From Roseiarcus sp963730555 (GTDB lineage Bacteria; Pseudomonadota; Alphaproteobacteria; Rhizobiales; Beijerinckiaceae): a stretch of 64,000 nt of DNA. Shown here one piece after another: positions 26,087-35,610 of the stretch. The notes under the pieces were generated by a model. It did not search any database, was not told where the DNA came from, and worked only from the letters and a program-made list of their open reading frames with translations. The stretch covers positions 62,001-126,000 of the forward strand of contig CAVSSS010000009.1 of NCBI GenBank assembly GCA_963730555.1, given 5' to 3'. Both the position numbers and the translations under genes were made by a program. Positions within the stretch are counted from its first letter, which is position 1. The number at the start of each line of letters is the position of its first letter.

Positions 26087-26138
26087 ACGGGGCGACGAGC
26101 GCCGTTCGCCTCGTGTTATTCGCGGCGTCGACGACGTC

Positions 26139-26516
26139 TTACCCTTCGCGCTTGCGCGTCGCGGCGCCTTTGGCCGCCGCCGACTTGAGTTCTCCGCGCT
26201 CGCGTTTGGTCTCGACGGCCTTGGCCGCCGCTTCCTTGCGATGGAGTTGCGGATGGACGCCGAGGTCGCGCCATGACGTTTCCGTCACCTCGACTTGATA
26301 GTGTTCGGCCGCCTTCTTGATGTTGGCGAAGGCCAAGGCCCGATCCTCATCGGACACGTCCATGACCTGATCGAACCGCGCCACTGCGTTGCGAACGTGC
26401 TTCGCGTCGGTCAGCGGCTCCTTGCGTTGGTTCGGGAACGCGAAGACAGAGTCGGGGAGGTCGGCTTTGGCGGTAAGCTCGCCGTGCTTCTCATGAGGCT
26501 TCCAGGTCGCTTGCAT
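26139..26516 (-). CDS. DUF6582-type protein
   Basis: The 125-residue protein contains FAFPNQRKEPLTDAKHVRNA and VARFDQVMDVSDEDRALAFA, then IKKAAEHYQVEV, the conserved core of a small domain found in plasmid, phage and Rhizobiales proteins and now called DUF6582. The C-terminal third is Lys/Arg/Ala-rich (HRKEAAAKAVETKRERGELK), suggesting nucleic-acid contact. Function unknown. It starts at an ATG giving MQATWKPHEKHGEL. Confidence 0.75.
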   Translation of the reverse strand: MQATWKPHEKHGELTAKADLPDSVFAFPNQRKEPLTDAKHVRNAVARFDQVMDVSDEDRALAFANIKKAAEHYQVEVTETSWRDLGVHPQLHRKEAAAKAVETKRERGELKSAAAKGAATRKREG

Positions 26517-26743
26517 CGGGAACTCCTTCTGACATTCGCCTCCGGCGCAGAGCAGTACTCAGTCGAGGCCGTCTCGGGCGAAAACGCAAGAGGAGGCGCT
26601 CTTGTTTCGCAAACCCTGGCCCCGGCGCTACCCCTGGGGTCATTTGCTCTCGGACCGGGCTCCACGTATACCATGGTTTAAATGTTTAAATGCACAGATC
26701 ATACACTGCCAAGCGCCCGCAAATCCTGGCAAGCGCGAAAGCG

Positions 26744-26807
26744 CGGAACTAAACGCGGTCCTAAGTTACTGAAACGTTAAGGGCGCGGAACTAAAACGGA
26801 ACTAAGG
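26744..26807 (+). repeat. 64-nt dispersed element, copy 1 (candidate structured RNA/DNA motif)
   Basis: It begins CGGAACTAAAC and ends GGAACTAAGG and is preceded by GCGC-GAAA-GCGC, a short hairpin with a GNRA-like loop. Copy 2 at 55932-55995 has the same length and ends; 45 of 64 positions agree by hand count. The gap 26517-26842 holds no gene. Confidence 0.55.
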
Positions 26808-26842
26808 CGTAGCGCCGCCGTTGAACCAGCGAAGAAAACGCT

Positions 26843-28138
26843 TTAGCCGCCAGCCGCGCCTGGCGCGAGATATTGGACGCCGCGCGCGGGCCGGCGATAG
26901 AGCGCGAGCGTTGCGATCAGGCCGCAGAGCGCCGCGAAGCTCATCCAATAGCCGGGCGCGGCCTTGTCGCCGGTGTGGGCGATCAGCCAGGTCGAAACCA
27001 GGAGCGACGAGCCGCCGAGCGTGGTCGCGAGGCTATAGGCCAGCGAAAAGCCCGACGTCCGCACCGAAGCCGGGATGACCTCGGTCAGCGCCACGACCAT
27101 CGCGCCATTATAGCAGGCGTAAATGAAGGACAGCCACAGTTCGACCGTGAGCATCCGGTCGAAGGTCGGGGCCTTCACCAACCAGACGAGGGCCGGATAG
27201 GCGGTCAGAAGGGCGAGAACGGAGAAGGTGACCAGGATCGGCTTGCGGCCGATCCGGTCCGACATCGCGCCCGAGATAGGCAGCCAGACGAAGTTCGACG
27301 CCGCGACCGCGATCGTCACCAGGAGCGCGTCGGATTCGGTGAACTTGAGCACGCCCCTGCCGAAGGTCGGGGTATAGACGGTGATGAGATAGAACGACAC
27401 CGTCGTCATGATCACCATCGCCACGCCGCCGAGCACGATCGGCCAGTTGGCGCAGAGCGTGGCGAAGATCTGCGCTGTCGTCGGATGAACCTTTCGCGCC
27501 GCAAATTCGGGCGTCTCCTGCAGCCTACGGCGGATCATGTAGAGGAACGGCACAATCGCGCAGCCGATGAAGAATGGAATACGCCAGCCCCAGGCTGAGG
27601 CTGCTTCGGGTGCCATCAGATTGGCGATCGCGTAGCCGAGGAGCGCGGCGAACACGACCGCGACCTGTTGGCTTGCCGATTGCCAGGAGACATAGAGTCC
27701 CTTGGCGCCGGGCGTCGCGATCTCCGAGAGATAGACCGAGACGCCGCCGAGCTCAACGCCGGCCGAGAATCCCTGCAAGAGCCGCCCATGCACCACCAGC
27801 ATCGGGGCGAGCACGCCGATGGTCGCGTAAGCGGGCACGAAGGCGATGAGGATGGTGCCGCAGGCCATGATCGAGAGGGTGACGATAAGCCCTTTGCGTC
27901 GGCCGATGCGGTCGACATACGGCCCCAATACGAGCGCGCCGATCGGGCGCATCGCGAACCCGGCCGCGAAACTCAAGAAAGTCGCCATCAGCGAGGCGTA
28001 AGGGTCGTCGCTCGGGAAGAAGGTCTGCGCAATCTGCCTGGCATAGATGCCGAACAGAAAGAAGTCGTACATTTCAAGGAAATTGCCGCTGGTGACGCGC
28101 AGAACGGTCTTGGCTTTCTCAAAGCCTGTCTGGCCCAT
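26843..28138 (-). CDS. MFS transporter, metabolite:H+ symporter family (citrate type)
   Basis: The 431-residue protein has about 12 hydrophobic segments and MHS-subfamily signatures: SGNFLEMYDFFLFGIYARQI, GYVDRIGRRKG-like loop DRIGRRKGLIVTLSIMACGT, LLQGFSAGVELGGVSVYLSE and the second-half loop AMSDRIGRKPILVTFS. The N-terminus matches citrate/tricarballylate transporters (CitA/TcuC). It should import a di- or tricarboxylate with protons across the inner membrane. No linked catabolic gene is seen, so the substrate stays tentative. Confidence 0.88.
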   Translation of the reverse strand: MGQTGFEKAKTVLRVTSGNFLEMYDFFLFGIYARQIAQTFFPSDDPYASLMATFLSFAAGFAMRPIGALVLGPYVDRIGRRKGLIVTLSIMACGTILIAFVPAYATIGVLAPMLVVHGRLLQGFSAGVELGGVSVYLSEIATPGAKGLYVSWQSASQQVAVVFAALLGYAIANLMAPEAASAWGWRIPFFIGCAIVPFLYMIRRRLQETPEFAARKVHPTTAQIFATLCANWPIVLGGVAMVIMTTVSFYLITVYTPTFGRGVLKFTESDALLVTIAVAASNFVWLPISGAMSDRIGRKPILVTFSVLALLTAYPALVWLVKAPTFDRMLTVELWLSFIYACYNGAMVVALTEVIPASVRTSGFSLAYSLATTLGGSSLLVSTWLIAHTGDKAAPGYWMSFAALCGLIATLALYRRPARGVQYLAPGAAGG

Positions 28139-28261
28139 GGCGTTTCCCTCCCGGCGGCGCGTTCCTGACGAAGATTACGCGTGTCGTTTGCCTTGGCGCA
28201 AATGAGCCCAGACTGGATAGCGGCGCGGCCTCTCGCACGTATACTCACTCACCCGCCAATC

Positions 28262-28626
28262 ATGGAGACGCCGCCGATAGCCGACGCCGCCTTGTTCCGC
28301 CGCATCGCGCTTTCGTTCGAGGGGGCGGGTGAATATCCGCACTTTGATCGCCGCGCCTTCAAGGCCCGCATCACCTTCGCGACGCTGGCGTCAGACGAAC
28401 TCACCGCCAACATCAAATTCGCGCCTGACGAGCAGGCGCTGAAATGCGCGGTCGCGCCAGACGCCTTTGCCGCGCTTGACAACGCATGGGGGCGGCGCGG
28501 CTGGACGTGCGCGACCCTTGCCCTTTAAGCGAAGCCGAACTCGAGGCGGCGTTAGAAATGGCCTGGCGTCATGCGGCGCCGAAGGCCAAGGCGCGCAAGC
28601 CGCGCGGCGAGGGAAAACGCCGCTAG
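28262..28626 (+). pseudogene. MmcQ/YjbR-like protein, frameshifted near the 3' end
   Basis: From the ATG at 28262 the frame gives ALFRRIALSFEGAGEYPHFD, RRAFKARITFATLA and NAWGRRGWTCATLAL, then a stop at 28526-28528. One base out of frame, LSEAELEAALEMAWRHAAPK continues to the TAG at 28624-28626, the usual C-terminal helix of the YjbR (CyaY-like DNA-binding) family. A one-base restoration gives about 121 residues, normal for the family. The truncated form lacks the final helix and may or may not fold. Confidence 0.7.
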
Positions 28627-28802
28627 CGCAATTGCGTCCGGTCGAACCGCGATCGTCAATGCGAGCCATAGGGCGTCGAAAGACGCCCGTCCTTCCGGAC
28701 GGGGCTATGGCGAAGCAATCCAGGAGTTTTCGGGCCCACTGCGCCTCTGGATCGCCGCGTCGCTCCGCTCCGCGATGACCGGTCGATCCAAGAGCAGCGC
28801 GG

Positions 28803-29663
28803 TTAGCCCACCGCTCGCTCCTTTTGCAACTCTGCGGCCAGGGCCTCGCTCTCAGCCCACAGCCTCTTTGCCGCCGCGTCGTCCTGCGCCGCCGCGGACG
28901 GGTCGGCCATGTTGCGCTTGACGAAATATCCCCCGCTCGTGTTGGCGACCTCGGGCGAGGAGGCAAGGTAAATGATCGTGTCGGCGCCCTGTTCAGGCGA
29001 GATGAAGAACAGCTTCAGCACCGGCAACAGACGGCCGACCCAGCCGCCGCTCGACTCGCCAAATCGAGTCGCGACGGCGCCGGGATGGAGGCAATTGGCC
29101 ATCACTCCCGTGCCGGCCAGCCGCCGGGCGAGTTCGCGGGTGAACAGGATATTGGCGAGTTTCGAGCGGCCGTAGACTTTAAAGCCGCTGTAGCCCTTCG
29201 CGCTCTGCAAGTCGCTGAAATCAAGGCTCATGCCCAGGTCGGCGGAGGATGACGTGGAGACGATCCGCGCCGGCGCGGAAGCGATGAGCCTCTCACGCAG
29301 CGCTTCGGTCAGCACGAAATAGGCCATGTGGTTGAGGGCGAAGGTGAGCTCGAGACCCTCGGGCGTCACCCGCCTGTCGGAGAAGAGGGCGCCGGCGTTG
29401 TTGATCAGCACGTCGATGCGCCGCTCATTTGCCGCGATCGCCTCTCCCACCTTGCGCGTTTCCGCCATGCTCGAGAGATCCGCGAGATGCATGCGATGGT
29501 CGAGCCCCGGCGCCTTGGCTTCGAGCTTGCGCATCGTCGCCTCCGCGCGAGCCTCGTCGCGGGCGACGAAAACGATGGGAGCGCCCAAGCGAGCAAGCGC
29601 GAGGACTGCGACTTCCCCGATGCCGGAGGTCGCGCCGGTGGCGACGACGGTCTTGCCCTTCAT
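28803..29663 (-). CDS. Short-chain dehydrogenase/reductase, retinol-dehydrogenase-like
   Basis: The 286-residue SDR has VVATGATSGIGEVAVLALA, VLINNAGALFSDRRVTPEGL, a catalytic Ser in RIVSTSSSADLG, and VYGRSKLANILFTRELARRL with Tyr and Lys, then NCLHPGAVATRFG. This pattern matches the RDH/WWOX-like clade that acts on varied lipophilic carbonyls. The ATG at 29663 has AAAGGAT upstream. It is divergent from the TPR gene. Confidence 0.9.
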   Translation of the reverse strand: MKGKTVVATGATSGIGEVAVLALARLGAPIVFVARDEARAEATMRKLEAKAPGLDHRMHLADLSSMAETRKVGEAIAANERRIDVLINNAGALFSDRRVTPEGLELTFALNHMAYFVLTEALRERLIASAPARIVSTSSSADLGMSLDFSDLQSAKGYSGFKVYGRSKLANILFTRELARRLAGTGVMANCLHPGAVATRFGESSGGWVGRLLPVLKLFFISPEQGADTIIYLASSPEVANTSGGYFVKRNMADPSAAAQDDAAAKRLWAESEALAAELQKERAVG

Positions 29664-29820
29664 CAAACGATCCTTTGGTTCCCCGCAACTCCCGCCATCT
29701 AGTGGCGCTCGGCCGATGCAGAAAGAGGAGGCCCGATCAAATGCCAGCGACGAGGGTGCCTGCGCGCCGGGTTTCCGGCGCCATCGGCTCGCGTTATGGT
29801 GATGGACGAAGGACCAATCA

Positions 29821-31161
29821 ATGGCCAAAGACCAGCAGGGGCTGGCGCTCTCGGGCGCACCAGAGTTGGGCGCTGCGTTCGATCGCGCGATCGCCGACTA
29901 TTACGGGCTAACCGGCGATCCAGTCGGCGTGCTCAAGTCAGCGCTCGCGCGCGATCCCGATTTCGCATTGGGCGGCGTTGCGGTTGTGATGCTCTACATG
30001 ATCGGCGGCTTTCGCGGTGACCATCCCGAGGTCATGAGCGCGCTTAGCGCGGCCGAAGCGGCGATTGGGCGCGCCTCCGAACGTGAGCGGCGCCAGCTGG
30101 CCGCCGCCAAGGCGTAGGCGCGGGGGCAAACGTCGCACGCGATCCTCGGCTGGGAGACGATCCTCAACGATCATCCCACCGATGCGCTCGCGCTTCGCCT
30201 GGCGCAGGACGCCTATTTCTTCCTTGGCCGATCGGCCGCCATTCGCGACACCGCTGCTCGGGCGCTGCCGGCCTGGGATCGCGGCAATCCGCTCACGAGC
30301 TTCGTCCATTGGCTTTATGCCTTTGGTCTCGAGGAGACCGGCGACCTCAAGCGCGCCGAGGACTTCGGCCGCGAGGCGCTCGCCCGCAATCCTCGCGACG
30401 CCTGGGCGACGCATGCGCTGGCCCACGTCATGGAGACCGCGAACCGCCATGAGGAGGGTGTGGCCTTTCTCAGGTCCACGCGAGCGGATTGGACGCATGC
30501 CCATTTCATGGCCCACCACAATGGCTGGCACCTCGCCTTGTTTCTGATCGAACAGCGGCGGTTCGACGAGGTTCTCGCCGATTACGACCGCTTGACGGCG
30601 CCCAAGCTCGCTGACGACGCGACGCTCGACCGTATCGACGCCGCTTCGCTTCTGTGGCGGCTCGAACTCGAAGGCGTCGACGTCGGCGATCGCTGGGCGC
30701 CGGTCGCCGACGCATGGATGGCGCATGCCCACCACCATGTGCTCGCCTTCAACGATCTGCACTGCGCCTTCGCCGCCGCTCGCTCGCCTGACCTCGAGCA
30801 CGCGATACGCCTCGTCCGATCGCTCGACGGCTATGAGCGCACGGGTTCAGGCGACAATCGGCAAGTGACGGCGGAAGTCGGCCGCTCCCTGATCGATGGC
30901 GCTCTCGCTTTCGCGGCGGGCCGCTATGCGCACGCCGTCGAGGCGATCCTGCCGGTCCGAGGGGAGGCTATTCGAATCGGCGGCAGCCACGCCCAGCGCG
31001 ACATCGTCAATTTGACGCTGATCGCAGCGGCCGAGCGATCTCATCAGTGGGGCTTGGCGCGGGCGCTCCTGGCCGAGCGCGTCGGCACCCGGTCGACGCC
31101 GCGCAACAGGGCTCAGCATCGCCGAGCGCTGGGCAACATTCAGCAAAGGCTGCGACGATAG
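29821..31161 (+). pseudogene. TPR-repeat protein (TTC38-like) interrupted by an in-frame amber codon
   Basis: A single reading frame of 446 codons from ATG 29821 to 31161 is broken only by TAG at codon 99 (30115-30117). Before it: LKSALARDPDFALGGVAVVM and ERERRQLAAAKA; after it, in the same frame: ARGQTSHAILGWETILNDHP, RNPRDAWATHALAHVMETAN and HFMAHHNGWHLALFLIEQRR. The order and length fit the TTC38-like tetratricopeptide family, where a Trp is expected after AAAKA; TGG to TAG would explain it. Function of the family in bacteria is unknown. As written, a 98-residue fragment is made. Confidence 0.72.
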
Positions 31162-31329
31162 CGAATGGCGGCTCAAGATCGGCGGCGAGGGTCGTTGCGG
31201 CCATGCAACACATTGAAAAAATGGGAATCTAATCCGCCAAGCGCTCGCTTGCGCCGGCTAGCCTCTCGCCGCCGACTGCGTTAAGAAAGCCTCAACGCGT
31301 ACGCTCTATTTTGATTCAATTGGGACAGC

Positions 31330-32487
31330 GTGGGCGTAGGGCTAGGGATGCAGGGGATCGAGGCTACATTCGACGACCTTTCGTTTGAGGGCGGGGACAG
31401 TCCTCAACGGGTTCTTCCCAAAATTGTTCCTGGCGCGGCCGCATTGGCTCTCGCCGGGGCTGTTAGCGTCTGGGCGTTGCACTGGGTCAGCCCGGGCATT
31501 CCCGAAGCCGTATTCTCTCGGTGGGCCCCGGCCTCGACGGTTGCGCCGGCCATCTCGAAACCCTTCGCCGACATTGCCATTGACGCCAATCTGCTTGCTC
31601 AATTGAAGTCGGCCGCCCCTAGGGCGCCTTCGGAGCAGGTGGCGAGCCTCGAAGCCGCGCCGTCCGTTTCGTCCGCCCCGTTCCCGCTGCCGCGACTCGA
31701 ACCTTTTCCCCCCGCTCCAGCGATCCCGCTGGCCGCGACCGTGCCGCTGCCGCCTGGGCGCGAGGCGCCCCAAGTCGGCGAGACGGAAAGCTTCCCCTTG
31801 CCGCCCGTTCGTCCTCCTGGGTTCGGCGCCCCGACGCAGTCCACGACGCCTGAGCGCCATGCGTCGCGTCCCGACGTGGCGGTCGCTCCGCCTGCCGCTC
31901 CGACCGACAATCGCAGCGTCTTCGAGAAACTGTTCGGATGGGCCCACTCATCCTCGCCGGTCGTCGCTTCCACAACATTGGCGCGCACGGTTGCCACCCA
32001 GCCGGTCACCGCTCAGCAGCGGGAGCGAGAGTCAGCCTCCGGCCTTGGCAGAGGTCCGCTGTTCAGCTTCCCGTCTCCCTTTGGAAATTCCGCCCCAACT
32101 TCCGGCTATGACCGATATACCGCCGTGTATGACATCTCAGCCCGCGTCGTCTATCTGCCTGACGGAACGCGGCTCGAAGCCCATTCGGGTCTCGGGCAGG
32201 CGCTCGACAATCCGCGCTACGTGGCGGAGCGCGCAGTGGGCCCGACGCCGCCGCATGTCTACGAGCTAACGCTGCGGGAGGGCTCCTTCCATGGCGTCCA
32301 GGCGATACGGCTCAATCCGGTCGGAGAAGGCGGAATCTACGGGCGCGCCGGATTGCTCGCCCACCCGTTCATGCTCGGCCCCAACGGCGACTCGAACGGC
32401 TGCGTGTCCTTCAAGGACTACAACGCCTTCCTGCGAGCCTATGAGAGCGGGCAGATCAAGAAGCTCGCAGTCGTCGCCAGGCTTTGA
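31330..32487 (+). CDS. DUF2778 (Tlde1-like) domain protein, membrane-anchored
   Basis: The 385-residue protein has one N-terminal transmembrane segment (IVPGAAALALAGAVSVWALH), a long Pro/Ala-rich linker (residues 100-240) and a C-terminal DUF2778 domain. The latter begins YTAVYDISARVVYLPDGTRL and includes the catalytic-like His and Cys in GLLAHPFMLGPNGDSNGCVS, as in L,D-transpeptidase-related enzymes. Some relatives are T6SS peptidoglycan amidases (Tlde1), but chromosomal solo copies in Rhizobiales are probably cell-wall enzymes. GTG at 31330 is used; ATG at 31348 is an alternative. No immunity or T6SS genes are nearby. Confidence 0.8.
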   Translation: MGVGLGMQGIEATFDDLSFEGGDSPQRVLPKIVPGAAALALAGAVSVWALHWVSPGIPEAVFSRWAPASTVAPAISKPFADIAIDANLLAQLKSAAPRAPSEQVASLEAAPSVSSAPFPLPRLEPFPPAPAIPLAATVPLPPGREAPQVGETESFPLPPVRPPGFGAPTQSTTPERHASRPDVAVAPPAAPTDNRSVFEKLFGWAHSSSPVVASTTLARTVATQPVTAQQRERESASGLGRGPLFSFPSPFGNSAPTSGYDRYTAVYDISARVVYLPDGTRLEAHSGLGQALDNPRYVAERAVGPTPPHVYELTLREGSFHGVQAIRLNPVGEGGIYGRAGLLAHPFMLGPNGDSNGCVSFKDYNAFLRAYESGQIKKLAVVARL

Positions 32488-32594
32488 CACGATAGAGTCG
32501 CGCTCGCTCGAGCGCGGTCCAGACCGGGTGAATTTGGTTGATCCGGCCGAGCCGCGACAGCGCCGGAAAGTTCGGCCAATTGTCGTCTCTCGTT

Positions 32595-33010
32595 CTAGAA
32601 ACCATCGCCGTATCGGATGACGTTGAAGCCCTCGCTCGGATCGGGAGGGACAAAGAAGCTTGTCACGTGGTCGAATTCAGCATCGCTGACGCCACCGCCT
32701 CCGGTGGCCTTGCGCGCGTGCATGCGCGATCGGCAGGCTTCGTCTGGCATATCAAGGAAATGGAGTTGGTGGGACGCCCTGGCTTCCTCGAACAACGCAC
32801 GCATCCATCGTCTTGAGCACACCGTGTTGGCGTGGAAGTCCAGGACGACCGAAACGCCAGTCAACAGCAAACCGACGACACGCGGCGCGAGCGTCGCACG
32901 CAGCCGTTCGCAGCGCTCAAAATAGTCCGCGAAGGTCTCGAGTTCCTGCGGCTATCTTGCCGCACAGCATGTGCAGCGTAGCGTCCGCAGAACCAGAAGT
33001 ACCAGCAGGT
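32595..33010 (-). pseudogene. AAA/zeta-like kinase remnant lacking the Walker A lysine
   Basis: Reading from 33010 downward, one frame gives LHMLCGKIAAG and then breaks. The next frame continues ETFADYFERCERLRATLAPR, VSVVLDFHANTV, RASHQLHFLDMPDEACRSRM and FFVPPDPSEGFNVIRY. This is the order of a small P-loop kinase family normally reading CGKIAxGKSTLA at the start. About 25 codons around GKST are missing. The product would lack the phosphate-binding loop and be inactive. Confidence 0.6.
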
Positions 33011-33064
33011 GGTGCCGGACGAGGCGATCGCCCGTTTCCTGGATGGCGAGATCGACAAGGAAGC

Positions 33065-33099
33065 GATCGTTACAGCCGTGCTCGACGGCTGTAACGATC
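33065..33099. repeat. 15-bp perfect inverted repeat with 5-nt loop
   Basis: GATCGTTACAGCCGT (33065-33079) and ACGGCTGTAACGATC (33085-33099) flank GCTCG. It lies in a region (33011-33360) without a convincing gene, although plus-strand frames there read VVPDEAIARFLDGEIDKEAI and GAPIGVDFAASVHVFDKDTG, possibly a decayed small gene. Confidence 0.6.
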
Positions 33100-33360
33100 T
33101 CAATGAGCAGATCGGCGACGGTCAAGGCAGACAAGTCCTTCGACCGTCGGGATGGCGCTCCGATCGGCGTCGATTTCGCTGCGAGCGTCCATGTGTTCGA
33201 CAAGGACACGGGCGATCGCATCCGTTGACTTTATCCGGCCGGGTGCAACGCTCGCTCGGCGGGGGCAAATGGCGCGCCATCGTCCGACGATTGCTGCGGG
33301 CACAAACGTCAGGCAAAGTGGACGGATCGGCGCGGGGGAAACGAGAGCCGGAAGCCTAAT

Positions 33361-34497
33361 ATGTTCGCCTTGACTGCAGACCACCTCGCCGTCCGCGACA
33401 TGGCGAAATCATTCGCCGACGCCCGCATGGCGCCCAATGCGCTGAGCTGGGACGAGACCGAGCATTTTCCGCTCGACGTGTTGCGCGAGGCGGCGGCGCT
33501 GGGCATGGCTGCGATCTACGTCGGCGAACAGCACGGCGGCAGCGGCATGACCCGTCTCGATGCCGCGTTGATCTTCGAGGCCTTGTCGACGGGCTGCCCG
33601 TCCGTTGCTTCGTTCCTGTCGATCCACAACATGGTCGCCTGGGTCATCGACAGCTTCGGTTCGCCGGAGCTTAAAGGCCGCTATCTGCCGCGCCTCGCGT
33701 CGATGGAGCTCATCGCGAGCTACTGCCTGACCGAGCCGGGTTCGGGCTCCGACGCCGCGGCGCTGACCACGCGCGCGCGGCGCGACGGCGACGATTATCT
33801 GCTCGACGGCGTCAAACAGTTCATCTCGGGCGCAGGCGTGAGCGACCTCTATCTCGTCATGGCGCGCACCGGCGAGGGCGGCCCGTCTGGAATCTCCGCC
33901 TTCCTGGTCGAGAACGGCGTTCCGGGCTTAACCTTCGGCGCGAAAGAGAAAAAGATGGGCTGGCGCGCGCAGCCGACGCGTCAAGTGATCATGGAGGGCG
34001 TGCGGGTTCCCGCCGCCAACCGGGTCGGCGCCGAAGGGATCGGCTTCAAGATCGCGATGGCGGGGCTCGATGGCGGGAGGCTCAATATCGGCGCCTGCTC
34101 GATCGGCGGCGGACAATCGGCGCTCGACAAGGCGATCACATACATGCGCGAGCGCAAGGCCTTCGGCCGCCGCATCGCCGACTTCCAGGCGCTGCAATTC
34201 CGCGTCGCCGACATTGCGACTTCACTCGAGACCGCACGTTCCGTGTTGTGGCGCGCCGCGAGCGCGCTCGACGAGAAATCGCCGGAGGCGACGCGCCTTT
34301 GCGCCATGGCTAAGCAGACGGCGACCGACGTTGGCTTCAACGCGGCGAACGATGCCCTGCAGCTGTTCGGCGGCTATGGCTATCTCGCCGATTACGGCGT
34401 TGAGAAGATCGTGCGCGACCTGCGCGTGCACCAGATCCTCGAGGGCACGAACGAGATCATGCGGGTGATTGTCGCGCGCGGACTGATCGAGAATTGA
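33361..34497 (+). CDS. Acyl-CoA dehydrogenase, isobutyryl-CoA-dehydrogenase-like
   Basis: The 378-residue flavoenzyme has the ACAD signatures: SYCLTEPGSGSDAAALTTRA, a DGDDYLLDGVKQFISGAG segment, RKAFGRRIADFQALQFRVAD, and the C-terminal QLFGGYGYLADYGVEKIVRD then HQILEGTNEIMRVIVARGL, whose Glu is the likely base. It resembles mammalian ACAD8, which oxidises isobutyryl-CoA to methacrylyl-CoA in valine breakdown. The 3-hydroxyisobutyrate dehydrogenase gene 2 kb away supports this. FAD and ETF are expected partners. Confidence 0.9.
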   Translation: MFALTADHLAVRDMAKSFADARMAPNALSWDETEHFPLDVLREAAALGMAAIYVGEQHGGSGMTRLDAALIFEALSTGCPSVASFLSIHNMVAWVIDSFGSPELKGRYLPRLASMELIASYCLTEPGSGSDAAALTTRARRDGDDYLLDGVKQFISGAGVSDLYLVMARTGEGGPSGISAFLVENGVPGLTFGAKEKKMGWRAQPTRQVIMEGVRVPAANRVGAEGIGFKIAMAGLDGGRLNIGACSIGGGQSALDKAITYMRERKAFGRRIADFQALQFRVADIATSLETARSVLWRAASALDEKSPEATRLCAMAKQTATDVGFNAANDALQLFGGYGYLADYGVEKIVRDLRVHQILEGTNEIMRVIVARGLIEN

Positions 34498-34506
34498 GCC
34501 GCTCGG

Positions 34507-35343
34507 TTACTTCAAGCGCGAATCCATAAAGGCGTCAGCGTCTTTTTGCGCTTCCTGCGTCGCGTTCTCGTCGTGCGCCATGTGGTGGCCAAGGTACTCG
34601 ATCGGTTCGTTGAAGGGCATATTGAACGCATGGGTCGCACCTGGAAAGACGACGATCTTTAAATTCGGCTTCTCCTTGGCCGCTTGGCAAAGCTTTGATG
34701 GAGTCCAGTCGTCCTTGTCGCCGATCAGAACGAGCGTCGGGCTCGAGAATTCGACATTGTCATAGCAATAGGGATAGTAGGCGATGACGCCAGAGATCTT
34801 GCTGTCGTGCGCGCTCGGGGTCTTCGGGTCCGCGGCAAACAGCGACGATATCGCGCCCCAGGAATAGCCCTGCAAAAAGACCCGGTTTGGGTCAATGTCC
34901 GGCCTGGCTTTAAGCACTCTCAGCGCCGCCACCACATCGTTTCCGCCACGGGTCGCGTATTGGACAAATGTGTTCGCATTCAAATTGGCGCATATGCCTT
35001 CCGGCTCGTTGCGCGGCGTGAATGGATCGACCAGCAGCGTAGCGACGCCCTTCGCAAGAAGATGATTGATTACCGTCTTTTGCATCGCTATCTCTTCGGG
35101 CGAGTTCAGCCCTGCGCATCCAGTCATGAAAACGACGCCGGGGAAGGGGCCAGAGCCCGCGGGCTTGAATAACGCGCCGGCGATATTCTTGGTCGTTGGA
35201 TCATCTACAGGGATCGGGATAACGTCAGTGTATCCGCCACCCATCGGCGGCGCCGTCTGGCCGGCGCCGATCGTTGGGGAGACGAGCGTTGAACTTGTTG
35301 CAAGCGCCAGGGTCGCGATCGACGTCAAGAAACTGCGTTTCAC
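34507..35343 (-). CDS. Exported dienelactone hydrolase family protein
   Basis: The 278-residue alpha/beta hydrolase has a signal peptide (MKRSFLTSIATLALATSSTL). GVVFMTGCAGLNSPEEIA may form the oxyanion region; the nucleophile is the Ser of FLQGYSWGAISSLFA, with the acid in LIGDKDDWTPSKLC and the base in FPGATHAFNMPF. Family members hydrolyse dienelactones and other esters; the substrate here is unknown. It ends 9 bp after the acyl-CoA dehydrogenase, converging. Confidence 0.85.
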   Translation of the reverse strand: MKRSFLTSIATLALATSSTLVSPTIGAGQTAPPMGGGYTDVIPIPVDDPTTKNIAGALFKPAGSGPFPGVVFMTGCAGLNSPEEIAMQKTVINHLLAKGVATLLVDPFTPRNEPEGICANLNANTFVQYATRGGNDVVAALRVLKARPDIDPNRVFLQGYSWGAISSLFAADPKTPSAHDSKISGVIAYYPYCYDNVEFSSPTLVLIGDKDDWTPSKLCQAAKEKPNLKIVVFPGATHAFNMPFNEPIEYLGHHMAHDENATQEAQKDADAFMDSRLK

Positions 35344-35610
35344 GAAAGCCTCCTCCGCATACGGCGAGGCGGGCGCGTCGGCGCCGCGAAAATCTATCGC
35401 TTACCGACGCTTCGCCACGCCGGCTCCTCCCTGCAATCTTCTTTTAACAAGAATTGATCCGCGGATCTGTAGCACAAACCGCCTCCTTTCGCCACGAGGA
35501 AAGCTGCGGCGGGGGCGGGTGGATAATCGCCACTCTCGACAAAGCCCGGCGCGACGCGCTCGGATTCGCTCTATGATTGCGGGCGGCCGCGAGCGCGACC
35601 GGCCGCCGCT

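Noticed and set aside
31330..32487. Type VI secretion amidase effector
   Set aside because: DUF2778 is shared with Tlde1 effectors, but the N-terminal membrane anchor, the linker and the lack of an immunity gene or T6SS genes favour a resident cell-wall enzyme.
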